DNA of 7,270 bases from assembly GCA_000431775.1 (NCBI GenBank), contig FR888177.1:27624-34893 (forward strand). Reading direction: 5' to 3'. The translations under genes and the position numbers were made by a program. The stretch is from Clostridium sp. CAG:413 (lineage in GTDB: Bacteria; Bacillota; Clostridia; Oscillospirales; Acutalibacteraceae). The notes under the pieces were generated by a model. That model searched no databases. It worked only from the letters and a program-made list of their open reading frames with translations, and was not told the DNA's origin. Shown in pieces: positions 1 through 5,786 of this stretch. How positions within the stretch are numbered: the stretch's first letter is position 1; the number at the start of each line of letters is the position of its first letter.

Positions 1-216
1 GCTGCCGAGCATTGCGCCTGCAAAGGCGAGCAGGCGGCTTGCCCCAGAGGTAGCCGCCACAAGTCCCGCCCCGAGCGGCACTCGGAATGAAAACAGACCC
101 GCCCCCGAGAGGATGAATCCGCAGAGGAAATAGAGAGTTCCCCGCAGCACGGCCGTCCCGTGCTCCCACAGCCTGTCCAGCGTATCGCTTTCACGCACGG
201 CAGTTACTTTTTCCAT
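1..216 (-). CDS. SpoIIE-like multi-pass membrane protein, N-terminal fragment
   Basis: The reading frame starts at the ATG complementary to 214-216 and stays open to the window edge, so only the first 72 residues are visible. A clear ribosome site (AAAGGAGA on the minus strand, about 222-230) sits a normal distance upstream. After a polar segment of about 28 residues (MEKVTAVRESDTLDRLWEHG) come hydrophobic stretches: LYFLCGFILSGAGLF, then PLGAGLVAA, then LLAFAGAMLGS. A short polar head followed by a helix, a Pro-Leu/Phe-Gly turn and further helices resembles the N-terminal membrane domain of stage II sporulation protein E. In that family this domain precedes a cytoplasmic PP2C phosphatase that dephosphorylates SpoIIAA and activates sigma-F in the forespore. 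The phosphatase would lie outside the window, so the name is an inference. Another polytopic membrane protein remains possible. The gene is divergent from the rRNA methyltransferase gene. Confidence 0.55.
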   Translation of the reverse strand, partial: MEKVTAVRESDTLDRLWEHGTAVLRGTLYFLCGFILSGAGLFSFRVPLGAGLVAATSGASRLLAFAGAMLGS

Positions 217-242
217 GTTCCTGTCTCCTTTGAATTCCCTTG

Positions 243-260
243 TTTTGTCACTTAACAAAA
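243..260. repeat. Small inverted repeat upstream of the SpoIIE-like gene
   Basis: TTTTGT (243-248) and ACAAAA (255-260) form a perfect 6-bp inverted repeat around a 6-base centre. It lies 27 bases upstream of the minus-strand start codon, between that gene's ribosome site and any promoter. It could be a small operator or a leader hairpin, but arms this short and AT-rich may be chance. I saw no Spo0A box (TGNCGAA) here. Confidence 0.3.
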
Positions 261-306
261 TTTTACATACCTTTGCAGGAAAAATTGCTCGGATTTTAGC
301 GGAAAC

Positions 307-337
307 TTTGCAAAAAAAGCCGTGTTTTTTTTGTAAA
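307..337. repeat. A/T-tract inverted repeat between divergent genes
   Basis: TTTGCAAAAAAA (307-318) can pair with TTTTTTTGTAAA (326-337) through 12 positions, one of them a G-T wobble, around a 7-base loop. It lies just upstream of the right-going promoter. The run of A then T could bend the DNA or act as an AT-rich upstream element for RNA polymerase. In either direction it resembles a weak hairpin with A and U tracts, but it lacks the GC-rich stem of a true terminator. Confidence 0.5.
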
Positions 338-351
338 ACCTATATTTGTAC

Positions 352-380
352 TGTTCATTTTTACAATTATGTGCTATAAT
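352..380 (+). promoter_or_regulatory. Extended -10 promoter for rlmB
   Basis: A perfect -10 hexamer, TATAAT (375-380), is preceded by TGC (372-374), forming the extended -10 motif TGnTATAAT. A weak -35 (TGTTCA, 352-357, three of six consensus bases) stands at the ideal 17-base spacing, and extended -10 promoters tolerate a poor -35. The region upstream is A/T-rich. Transcription should begin near 386-388, leaving an untranslated leader of about 72 bases before the chosen start codon at 459. Confidence 0.7.
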
Positions 381-458
381 AAATCGAATATAGAGATTTT
401 TCGGAGGGCGGCGGCGGAATTACCGCTGTCACCGACGTTTACGGAAGGGGTAGCTGCA

Positions 459-1202
459 ATGGACGAGCAGAGAGAGCAGCAGGGCCTGATAATAGGCAGG
501 AACGCAGTCACCGAAGCGCTCAGGAGCGGCAGGGCGATAGATTCGCTTTTGGTCGCAAAGGGCGAGCGCGGCGGCTCGATAGGCAGGATAATCGCACAGT
601 GCCGTGAGAACGGCGTTGTTATAAAAGAGACGGATAAGCGCAAGCTCGACAAGCTCTGCGGCGGCGAAAATCACCAGGGAGTCGCTGCGTGGGCGGCTGT
701 CCATGAATACTCGGACGTTGAGGATATCCTTGAGAACGCCCGCAGCAGGGGCGAGCAGCCGTTTATCATAATTTGCGACGAGATAGAGGATCCGCACAAC
801 CTCGGCGCGATAATCCGCACCGCCGACGCCTGCGGGGCGCACGGTATCATAATCCCCAAGCGCAGGGGCGTTGCGCTGACCTACGCAGTCGGCAAGGTCT
901 CCGCCGGGGCGGTCGAATATGTGCCCGTGGCGAGAGTCGCAAACCTGCCCTCGCTCATTGACGAGCTGAAGGAAAAGGGCTTTTGGATCTACGGCGCGGA
1001 TATGGACGGCACAAGGTGGGACGAGCAGGATTATTCCGGCGCGGTCGCTCTGGTCGTCGGCTCCGAGGGCAAGGGGATAAGCCGCCTTGTCCGCGAGAAG
1101 TGCGACTTTATCGTGTCGCTCCCGATGAAGGGCAAGATCAACTCGCTCAACGCCTCGGTGGCGGCGGGCATTCTGATGTATGAGATCGCTAAACATAGGT
1201 AG
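459..1202 (+). CDS. rlmB: RlmB/TrmH-family 23S rRNA ribose 2'-O-methyltransferase
   Basis: A 247-residue SPOUT-superfamily enzyme predicted to move a methyl group from S-adenosylmethionine to a ribose 2'-OH of 23S rRNA. The family's best-known member modifies G2251 in the peptidyl-transferase P loop. Residues about 8-75 (beginning GRNAVTEAL) form the L30e-like RNA-binding domain. The C-terminal part carries all three SpoU motifs: DPHNLGAIIRT (111-121, with Asn114), VVGSEGKGIS (199-208, with Glu203) and LPMKGKINSLNAS (about 221-233, with Asn231). The start at 459 was chosen because GGAAGGGG (443-450) lies eight bases upstream, the family's conserved N-terminus begins here, and the in-frame ATG at 369 lies upstream of the -10 box, in DNA that should not be transcribed. 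The stop abuts the next gene, so the two are probably cotranscribed. The family is certain; the exact target base is inferred. Confidence 0.92.
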   Translation: MDEQREQQGLIIGRNAVTEALRSGRAIDSLLVAKGERGGSIGRIIAQCRENGVVIKETDKRKLDKLCGGENHQGVAAWAAVHEYSDVEDILENARSRGEQPFIIICDEIEDPHNLGAIIRTADACGAHGIIIPKRRGVALTYAVGKVSAGAVEYVPVARVANLPSLIDELKEKGFWIYGADMDGTRWDEQDYSGAVALVVGSEGKGISRLVREKCDFIVSLPMKGKINSLNASVAAGILMYEIAKHR

Positions 1203-1211
1203 GTGAACGCT

Positions 1212-4049
1212 TTGAACGACAATAAGATAAACGGCATGAGCTCCGACAGCGAGCTTGACGCAATACTTGAGGAGGTAAGGCGAGGAACGCTCACCGCCGA
1301 CTCCGCCGAGGAGGAGAGCGAGCCGTCAAAGACCTGGTCGCTCGACGATATCGACAGGCTGATAGCTCAGACCAACGGCGAGGAATATGTGCCCAAAAAG
1401 AAAGAGCCGCTGACCCCGGCAGAGGATTTCAAACGCATACTCCGCCGCAGCGAGATGGACACCGAGATGTTCACCGTGAAGCCCCTCTCTGAGCTGAGCG
1501 AGCCGGAGCCTGAGAGCCGCGACATATCCTCCGTATCGGAGGAGGCCGAGGTCGAGGGTCAGGAGACCTTCTTCAGCTCCGACAACGATGATTTCGACGA
1601 ATCTTTATTTGAGATAGAGACGGTCATAGTGCCCGAGGATATCCCCGAGCCGCCGCCGATAGAGAAGCCGGAGGAGCCGAAAGGCCCGCCGACGATAAAG
1701 CCGTTCTACGAGGGCGACTCCCCCGCCTCGGAATTTTTCAAAAAGAAGGACGAGCCGCAGCCGGAGAAAAAGCCCGAGCATATCGGCGAGAATGAATACA
1801 GGACGAGATTCTTCACGAAGCTGAGACTTGAGGACACCGCCGAGATAGAGGTCGAGCCGAACGGCCCGGTTGACAAATCCGGCATAGTGCTCGAGCGCAG
1901 CGGCAGGAGCGTCGAAGGCGGGCTTGACCCCCTGCCCAAGGTCAGAGCCGCCGAGGATGTGGTGCGTGAGGGCGATGACAAGACCAAGGTCATCAGCGGC
2001 ACGATGCCCGCCGTCAAGGAGGCAAAGGCTGACGAGAGCGACGTGGTCGAGGGGCAGATAATGCTCACCGGCTTTGATGATATCCCCGCCGAGGTGCTGC
2101 CCGAGAAGACCAGCGAGAGCGACGTTGAGGAGGAGCTGTGGGAGAAGCGCCGCCAAAAGGCGAAAAACTTCCGCATAGTCAACTCACCCGAGCTTGACGA
2201 CGGCTTTGAGAGCGACCTTGAAGCCCCCGCCGAGGACGTGCTCCGCGAGGAGAAGGCACGCAAAAAGCGCGAGCGCAAGCAGGCGCTTGAGGCTGAGGAG
2301 AGCAGAAGGGTCGACAAGGAATACTCCGACCCCGCCGAGCGCTCAGAGCTTCATGTCCGTTTGGGCGAGCTTAACAAAAAAGCGACGGTCGGGCTTGTGA
2401 TAGCGGCGGCGCTGGAATTTATAATGATTATTTTCAATATAATCCCGCTGCTCGCCGACAGGCTCTCACTTTCGACGGAGATATTCAGCATGAATTCCCC
2501 CGTGCCGAATATAATCAACGCCGTGATGCTCATCATTGCGGCCGCAATAGACAACGAAAGATTCTTCGACAGCATTACGGGACTTTTCAAGGGCAGAGTT
2601 ACCTCCCACACCCCGAGCGCGCTTGCGATAGCCGTGGCACTGATACAGAATACGCTCGCCGCGGTGGTCGGCGGTCAGGGCGCCGAGGTGACGGTATTCT
2701 CAGTGGCGGCGGTATTCGGCGTGGTTATAGAGAAGCTCGCCGACAAGCTCCGCGCGGAGCGCACCCTCGGAAACTTTGAGGTCTGCGCCTATAAATATGA
2801 GCATAATATGTACGCCGTGCATCCGATAGAGAACGAATCCGAGATCTTCGAGCTTGGCAAGGGCCTGCTCATGGGCAACGCCGAGCTGCTCTATTCCTCC
2901 AAGGTCGGCTTCACGACGGATTTCCTCAAAAATTCGGCGGCCGATTCGAGCGACAGGAAGCTCGTGCGCCTGCTGCTCCCGTGCTCCGCTGCGGCGTCTG
3001 TAATCTGTGCCGTTGCGGTCGGCATCATCAACAAGAGCGCGATGGCTGCGATCTCCGCCTTCGCCGGCACGTTCTGCGTGACCTCACCGCTGTTTGTTTC
3101 GGTAATCCCCGCTCTCATAGAGAGGGTCAACGGCAGGCGGCTGAACCCCGAGGGCACGATGATAGTCAGCCTTGATTCCGCCGAAAAGACCGCCGCCGCA
3201 AACGCCGTGGTCATGGATTCCGCGGATATATTCGACCGCTCCCGCTGCACCATGCACGGCATGAAGAACTACGAAAATATCAGGATAGACGACGTGCTGC
3301 TCTACGCCGCCGCCCTCGTTATCAAATCGGGCGGACCGCTGCGCGAGAGCTTTGAGCAGGTCATCGACGGCAGGCAGGATCTGCTGCCCCCGGTCAGGGA
3401 GCTGACCTATGAGGATAAGCTCGGCATCGCCGCAAGGATCCACAATCAAAAGGTGCTCTTCGGCAATAGAAACCTGCTCGTGCATCACAATATTCAAATG
3501 CCCGACAAGGCTATAGAGGAGAAATACTCCCACGACGGCCGCAAGGTCATCTACCTCGCCGTCGCCGAGAGCATAGCGGCAATGTTTGTTGTCAGCTACG
3601 CCGTTGACAGGAATCTCGGCAAATACTTCAAGGTGCTTGAGGAGAACGGGATCCAGGTGCTCGTGCGCACCAACGATGTCAACGTCACCGAGGAGCTTAT
3701 CGCCGACAGCTTCGGCCTCCCGCAGGAGACCTTCAAGGTACTCTCCGCCGTAGCGGGCAAGCTCTTTAAGCGCAGGCGCGACGCGGTCTGCGACAAGCTG
3801 CCCGCCTCGATAGTCCATGACGGCACGGCGTATTCGATGCTGCGCTCCGTTGCGGCATCCTGCGGAATGGCGTCGTCAAAGAAGCTCGGCACGGTCGCCC
3901 AGATAGTCCTGAGCGCCCTCGGCTTCGTGCTCAGCACGGCGCTCTATTGCACCGGCCTCGGCTCGCTGATGAGCGGCCTTACCGCCCTCGGCTTCCTGGT
4001 CGTCGGGCTCGCGGTCTGCTCCGGCGTTGCGCTGATAAATAAAATATAA
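1212..4049 (+). CDS. Degenerate P1B-type ATPase-like membrane protein with long acidic N-terminal region
   Basis: A 945-residue protein (numbered from TTG 1212) of no named family that I recognise. Residues 1-385 are acidic, Pro/Glu-rich and probably disordered, starting with short segments such as ELDAILEEVRRG and WSLDDIDRLIAQ. A basic stretch at about 344-365 follows. Eight hydrophobic segments are visible: about 391-415, 432-446, 469-488, 491-510, 586-608, 611-633, 894-914 and 919-943. This is the P1B heavy-metal ATPase layout. The fourth segment ends GVVIEKLADKLRAE, like the family's LGrxlE helix. The sixth has CVTSP (622-626) where CPC/CPx is expected. DKTGT is DSADI (Asp669), SEHPL is SGGPL (706-710), TGD is TND (820-822) and GDGIND is HDGTAY (869-874). 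The actuator region is short and lacks TGE. I therefore infer a catalytically dead pump homologue with a sensing or scaffold role. For the start, TTG 1212 has AGGTGA (1201-1206) five bases upstream; GTG 1203 is the alternative, with poorer spacing. Confidence 0.75.
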   Translation: MNDNKINGMSSDSELDAILEEVRRGTLTADSAEEESEPSKTWSLDDIDRLIAQTNGEEYVPKKKEPLTPAEDFKRILRRSEMDTEMFTVKPLSELSEPEPESRDISSVSEEAEVEGQETFFSSDNDDFDESLFEIETVIVPEDIPEPPPIEKPEEPKGPPTIKPFYEGDSPASEFFKKKDEPQPEKKPEHIGENEYRTRFFTKLRLEDTAEIEVEPNGPVDKSGIVLERSGRSVEGGLDPLPKVRAAEDVVREGDDKTKVISGTMPAVKEAKADESDVVEGQIMLTGFDDIPAEVLPEKTSESDVEEELWEKRRQKAKNFRIVNSPELDDGFESDLEAPAEDVLREEKARKKRERKQALEAEESRRVDKEYSDPAERSELHVRLGELNKKATVGLVIAAALEFIMIIFNIIPLLADRLSLSTEIFSMNSPVPNIINAVMLIIAAAIDNERFFDSITGLFKGRVTSHTPSALAIAVALIQNTLAAVVGGQGAEVTVFSVAAVFGVVIEKLADKLRAERTLGNFEVCAYKYEHNMYAVHPIENESEIFELGKGLLMGNAELLYSSKVGFTTDFLKNSAADSSDRKLVRLLLPCSAAASVICAVAVGIINKSAMAAISAFAGTFCVTSPLFVSVIPALIERVNGRRLNPEGTMIVSLDSAEKTAAANAVVMDSADIFDRSRCTMHGMKNYENIRIDDVLLYAAALVIKSGGPLRESFEQVIDGRQDLLPPVRELTYEDKLGIAARIHNQKVLFGNRNLLVHHNIQMPDKAIEEKYSHDGRKVIYLAVAESIAAMFVVSYAVDRNLGKYFKVLEENGIQVLVRTNDVNVTEELIADSFGLPQETFKVLSAVAGKLFKRRRDAVCDKLPASIVHDGTAYSMLRSVAASCGMASSKKLGTVAQIVLSALGFVLSTALYCTGLGSLMSGLTALGFLVVGLAVCSGVALINKI

Positions 4050-4058
4050 ACAGCATCT

Positions 4059-4086
4059 GCGCCCGGTCATATGATCGGGTGCTTTT
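4059..4086 (+). terminator. Intrinsic terminator after the ATPase-like gene
   Basis: GCGCCCGGTCA (4059-4069) pairs with TGATCGGGTGC (4072-4082), including two G-T wobbles, around a tiny loop, and is followed by TTTT (4083-4086). It begins 10 bases after the stop codon and ends the rlmB transcription unit. The T tract is short, so some read-through toward infC is possible. Confidence 0.7.
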
Positions 4087-4106
4087 GCATAAATACCAAA
4101 AAACGC

Positions 4107-4146
4107 CAAAATCTTGCGGAATGAAAAATCAAAATCTTGCGGAATG
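4107..4146. repeat. 17-bp tandem direct repeat, two copies
   Basis: CAAAATCTTGCGGAATG occurs exactly at 4107-4123 and again at 4130-4146, separated by AAAAAT, giving a 23-base period (about two helical turns). It lies between the terminator of the upstream unit and the infC promoter, 64 bases before the -35 box. It may be a regulator-binding site or the trace of a local duplication. No open frame uses it. Confidence 0.85.
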
Positions 4147-4209
4147 GGGCAAAACAGAGCCGTAGGATTCGGATATTGCAGAGAAAATTAAAAAAATCGC
4201 AAAAAGCTC

Positions 4210-4238
4210 TTGACTTTGCGGCGCATATGTATTAAAAT
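4210..4238 (+). promoter_or_regulatory. Sigma-A-type promoter of the infC-rpmI-rplT operon
   Basis: TTGACT (4210-4215, five of six -35 consensus bases) and TAAAAT (4233-4238, five of six -10 bases) are separated by exactly 17 bases. The upstream region is A-rich (runs of A at about 4189-4205), like an UP element. Transcription should start near 4245, giving a leader of about 165 bases before infC. It is the best vegetative promoter in the window, as expected for a ribosomal-protein operon. Confidence 0.8.
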
Positions 4239-4244
4239 AACTTG

Positions 4245-4384
4245 CACAATAAAGCAGAGCAGGTAAGCTCTCACCTTCCGAGTTCACTCGCGTCGGTCAA
4301 TAGCTTTTAATGCGGCGGGCGTGCGCCCGTGTGCAGGCGTTGATTTTCATGCGAGGCTCGGGTTCTTCCCTGCCTCGCTTTTTT
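4245..4384 (+). ncRNA. infC-operon leader RNA, probable L20-type attenuator
   Basis: The untranslated leader has several hairpins: AGAGC/GCTCT (4256-4260 with 4267-4271), CGAG/CTCG with a TTCA loop (4279-4290), and CGGGC/GCCCG (4316-4320 with 4325-4329). It ends in a strong terminator upstream of infC. In Bacillus and other Firmicutes this operon is repressed by ribosomal protein L20, which binds a leader mimicking its 23S rRNA site and favours termination. The position, terminator and operon content match that model. CTCGC (4287-4291) can pair with the 5' arm of the terminator (GCGAG, 4351-4355), a possible antiterminator. No T-box sequence (TGGNACCGCG type) is present. I cannot confirm the L20-binding fold by eye. 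Confidence 0.6.
4351..4384 (+). terminator. Attenuator terminator in the infC leader
   Basis: GCGAGGC (4351-4357) pairs perfectly with GCCTCGC (4372-4378). Inside, GGG (4360-4362) pairs with CCC (4368-4370), and TTTTTT (4379-4384) follows. It lies between the operon promoter and infC with no gene before it, so it must act conditionally. Read-through would be needed for any expression of IF-3, bL35 and bL20 from this promoter. Confidence 0.85.
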
Positions 4385-4410
4385 ATCGAATTTCCGGGAG
4401 GTGCTTTAAC

Positions 4411-4929
4411 ATCGGCAGCAAAGAACAGCAAATCAATGAGGAGATCCGTGATAAGGAGATAAGAGTTATTTCCGACGACGGCGAGCAGCTTGGCATCATG
4501 TCCGCCTCTCAGGCGCTCAAGATAGCGGAGAGCAAGAATCTTGACCTTGTCAAGATCGCCCCCACCGCCAAACCGCCCGTCCGCAAGATCATGGACTACG
4601 GCAAGTACCGATTTGAGAAAGCCAAAAAAGAGAAAGAAGCCAGAAAAAATCAGAAGATCGTCGAGATCAAGGAGATCAGGCTCTCTCTCAATATCGACAC
4701 GCATGACTTTGAAACAAAGATCAACCACGCCCGCAAGTTTATTGCCGCCGGCAATAAGGTCAAGGTCTCGATCCGCTTCAGAGGCAGAGAGATGGCTCAC
4801 CCAGAGCTCGGTCTCACCACGATGAAGCGCTGCGCCGAGGCTTTGGAGGACTGCGCGACCGTTGAGAAGCCTGCAAAGCTCGAAGGCAGACAGATGCTGA
4901 TGTTTATGGCTCCCAAGAGCGCAAAGTAA
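4411..4929 (+). CDS. infC: Translation initiation factor IF-3, ATC start
   Basis: IF-3 binds the 30S subunit, checks start codon-initiator tRNA pairing and prevents premature 50S joining. The 172-residue length is normal. The N-domain opens with the family's QQINEEIRDKEIRVI, and KPPVRKIMDYGKYRFE closes it and leads into the Lys-rich linker. The C-domain has IKEIRLSLNIDTHDFETK and VKVSIRFRGREMAHPELG, and the protein ends with MLMFMAPKSAK. No ATG, GTG or TTG occurs in frame at the right place. ATC at 4411 follows a strong ribosome site GGGAGGTG (4396-4403) by seven bases. The open frame reaches back to a GTG at 4321, but that would be translated through the attenuator hairpin and adds residues unlike IF-3. 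E. coli infC uses AUU, which lets IF-3 repress its own synthesis; the same is inferred here. First gene of infC-rpmI-rplT. Confidence 0.95.
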   Translation: MGSKEQQINEEIRDKEIRVISDDGEQLGIMSASQALKIAESKNLDLVKIAPTAKPPVRKIMDYGKYRFEKAKKEKEARKNQKIVEIKEIRLSLNIDTHDFETKINHARKFIAAGNKVKVSIRFRGREMAHPELGLTTMKRCAEALEDCATVEKPAKLEGRQMLMFMAPKSAK

Positions 4930-4966
4930 TTTATTCGGTGAAAAAATTTAAGGAGGATATATCACT

Positions 4967-5164
4967 ATGCCTAAGATCAAAACTCACAGCGGCGCAAAGA
5001 AGCGCTTCAAGATTTCAAAGAACGGCAAGCCCATGCGCGCCCATGCTTACAAATCCCACATCCTTAATAAGAAGAGCACAAAGCGCAAGAGAAATCTTCG
5101 CAAGGTCTCTGTCGCTGACGAAACCAACTGCAGACAGATCAAACGCCTTGTTCCTTATAAATAA
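4967..5164 (+). CDS. rpmI: 50S ribosomal protein bL35
   Basis: A 65-residue, very basic protein with the bL35 signature: it begins [20 protein letters not shown] and continues with [16 protein letters not shown]. It is a structural component of the 50S subunit. The start is fixed by AAGGAGG (4950-4956), ten bases before the ATG, and by the conserved MPK start. It lies 37 bases after infC and 48 before rplT in the standard order, with no promoter or terminator seen between them. Length and sequence look intact. Confidence 0.97.
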   Translation: MPKIKTHSGAKKRFKISKNGKPMRAHAYKSHILNKKSTKRKRNLRKVSVADETNCRQIKRLVPYK

Positions 5165-5212
5165 TTCGGAACTTTGTAAATCTACTTTTTAATATAACGG
5201 AGGATATAAACC

Positions 5213-5569
5213 ATGGCTCGTATTAAAGGCGCTATAATGACTCGCAAGAGAAGAAATAAAGTTCTCAAGCTCGCAAAGGGCTACTACGGCTCAAAGAGCA
5301 ACCTCTTCAAGACCGCCAAGCAGGCAGTTATGAAGAGCGGCAACTATGCATACATCGGCAGAAAGCAGAAGAAGCGTGACTTCCGCCGTCTGTGGATCAC
5401 CCGTATCTCCGCTGCCTGCAAGATGAACGGCATGAACTACTCGACCTTCATCAACGGCCTCAAGAAGGCGGACATAAACCTCAACAGAAAGATGCTCTCC
5501 GAGATCGCTATAGCTGATCCCGCAGCTTTCACCGCTCTCACCGAAAAGGCAAAGGCGGCTCTCAACTAA
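5213..5569 (+). CDS. rplT: 50S ribosomal protein bL20
   Basis: A 118-residue protein, the usual bL20 length. It begins [20 protein letters not shown] and contains the family's [16 protein letters not shown], then [19 protein letters not shown] and [15 protein letters not shown]. The long basic N-terminal arm threads into 23S rRNA and is essential in early 50S assembly; the globular C-terminal part binds the 23S domain II region. In Firmicutes the same protein binds the leader of its own operon, so it is the likely repressor acting on the attenuator at 4245-4384. The ribosome site CGGAGG (5198-5203) is nine bases upstream of the ATG. It is the last gene before a strong terminator. Confidence 0.97.
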   Translation: MARIKGAIMTRKRRNKVLKLAKGYYGSKSNLFKTAKQAVMKSGNYAYIGRKQKKRDFRRLWITRISAACKMNGMNYSTFINGLKKADINLNRKMLSEIAIADPAAFTALTEKAKAALN

Positions 5570-5579
5570 AAACGTCTTT

Positions 5580-5621
5580 AAGGGATGCGGCATAAGTGTA
5601 ACTATGTTGCATCCCTTTTTT
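5580..5621 (+). terminator. Intrinsic terminator of the infC-rpmI-rplT operon
   Basis: AAGGGATGC (5580-5588) pairs perfectly with GCATCCCTT (5609-5617). Six further pairs inward (two G-T wobbles, then CATA with TATG) give about 15 bp around an eight-base loop. The T run 5616-5621 follows. It starts 10 bases after the rplT stop and should separate the ribosomal operon from the downstream methyltransferase. Confidence 0.9.
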
Positions 5622-5627
5622 AGCCTC

Positions 5628-5656
5628 TTCATTCAGTTGCTTAATGCTTATATACT
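5628..5656 (+). promoter_or_regulatory. Possible promoter for the TrmH-family gene and dprA
   Basis: TATACT (5651-5656, five of six -10 bases) lies 17 bases after TTCATT (5628-5633, three of six -35 bases). The strong terminator just upstream implies that the next gene needs its own promoter. A second candidate -10, TATAAA (5752-5757), is closer to the gene but has no good -35. Neither is convincing alone. Confidence 0.35.
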
Positions 5657-5673
5657 CGCCGTTCGGCGGGTAT
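5652..5673 (+). repeat. GC-rich hairpin without T tract
   Basis: ATACTCGCC (5652-5660) pairs with GGCGGGTAT (5665-5673), with one T-G wobble, around a GTTC loop: nine pairs. No T run follows on the plus strand, so it is not a standard terminator. It overlaps the candidate -10 at 5651-5656, so it may be an operator or an early-leader hairpin. Downstream, TTTACGCGG occurs twice (5682-5690 and 5733-5741). Otherwise I see nothing in 5674-5772. Confidence 0.55.
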
Positions 5674-5786
5674 TGCCTGCGTTTACGCGGGGTGGGGAGA
5701 TAATCGAGGAATTTTGCGGCGTTCACCGCATTTTTACGCGGCAAAAGGCTATATAAAGGTATCAAATAAAATAAGGTAGAAATCAA

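Noticed and set aside
217..368. Spo0A-controlled promoter for the SpoIIE-like gene
   Set aside because: No TGNCGAA box on either strand in the gap, and no convincing minus-strand -35/-10 pair at 16-18 bases.
360..380. TTTACA (360-365) as the -35 of the rlmB promoter
   Set aside because: Only nine bases separate it from TATAAT, far too close for sigma-A. The extended -10 with TGTTCA at 17 bases was preferred.
429..1196. Long antisense open frame opposite rlmB
   Set aside because: The plus strand has a full set of SpoU motifs. The minus frame shows no recognisable domain and follows from GC-rich codon structure. Similar antisense frames at 1605-2156, 1706-2317, 3084-3818 and 5562-6041 were dropped for the same reason.
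1212..4049. Active copper or zinc exporting ATPase
   Set aside because: DKTGT, TGE, TGD and GDGIND are all altered and no N-terminal CxxC metal-binding domain is present, so a transport annotation is not supported.
4107..4146. CRISPR-like repeat
   Set aside because: There are only two copies, a 6-base spacer and no cas gene nearby.
4245..4384. T-box riboswitch upstream of infC
   Set aside because: No T-box antiterminator sequence or Stem I features are seen, and the downstream genes are ribosomal, which fits an L20-type leader better.
4321..4410. N-terminal extension of IF-3 from a GTG at 4321
   Set aside because: It would be translated through the attenuator hairpin and T tract, has no ribosome site, and encodes residues unlike any IF-3 N-terminus. 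It is non-coding leader.
4938..5192. Overlapping frame across the rpmI region
   Set aside because: It is out of frame with the clear bL35 gene, which has its own strong ribosome site and full family identity.
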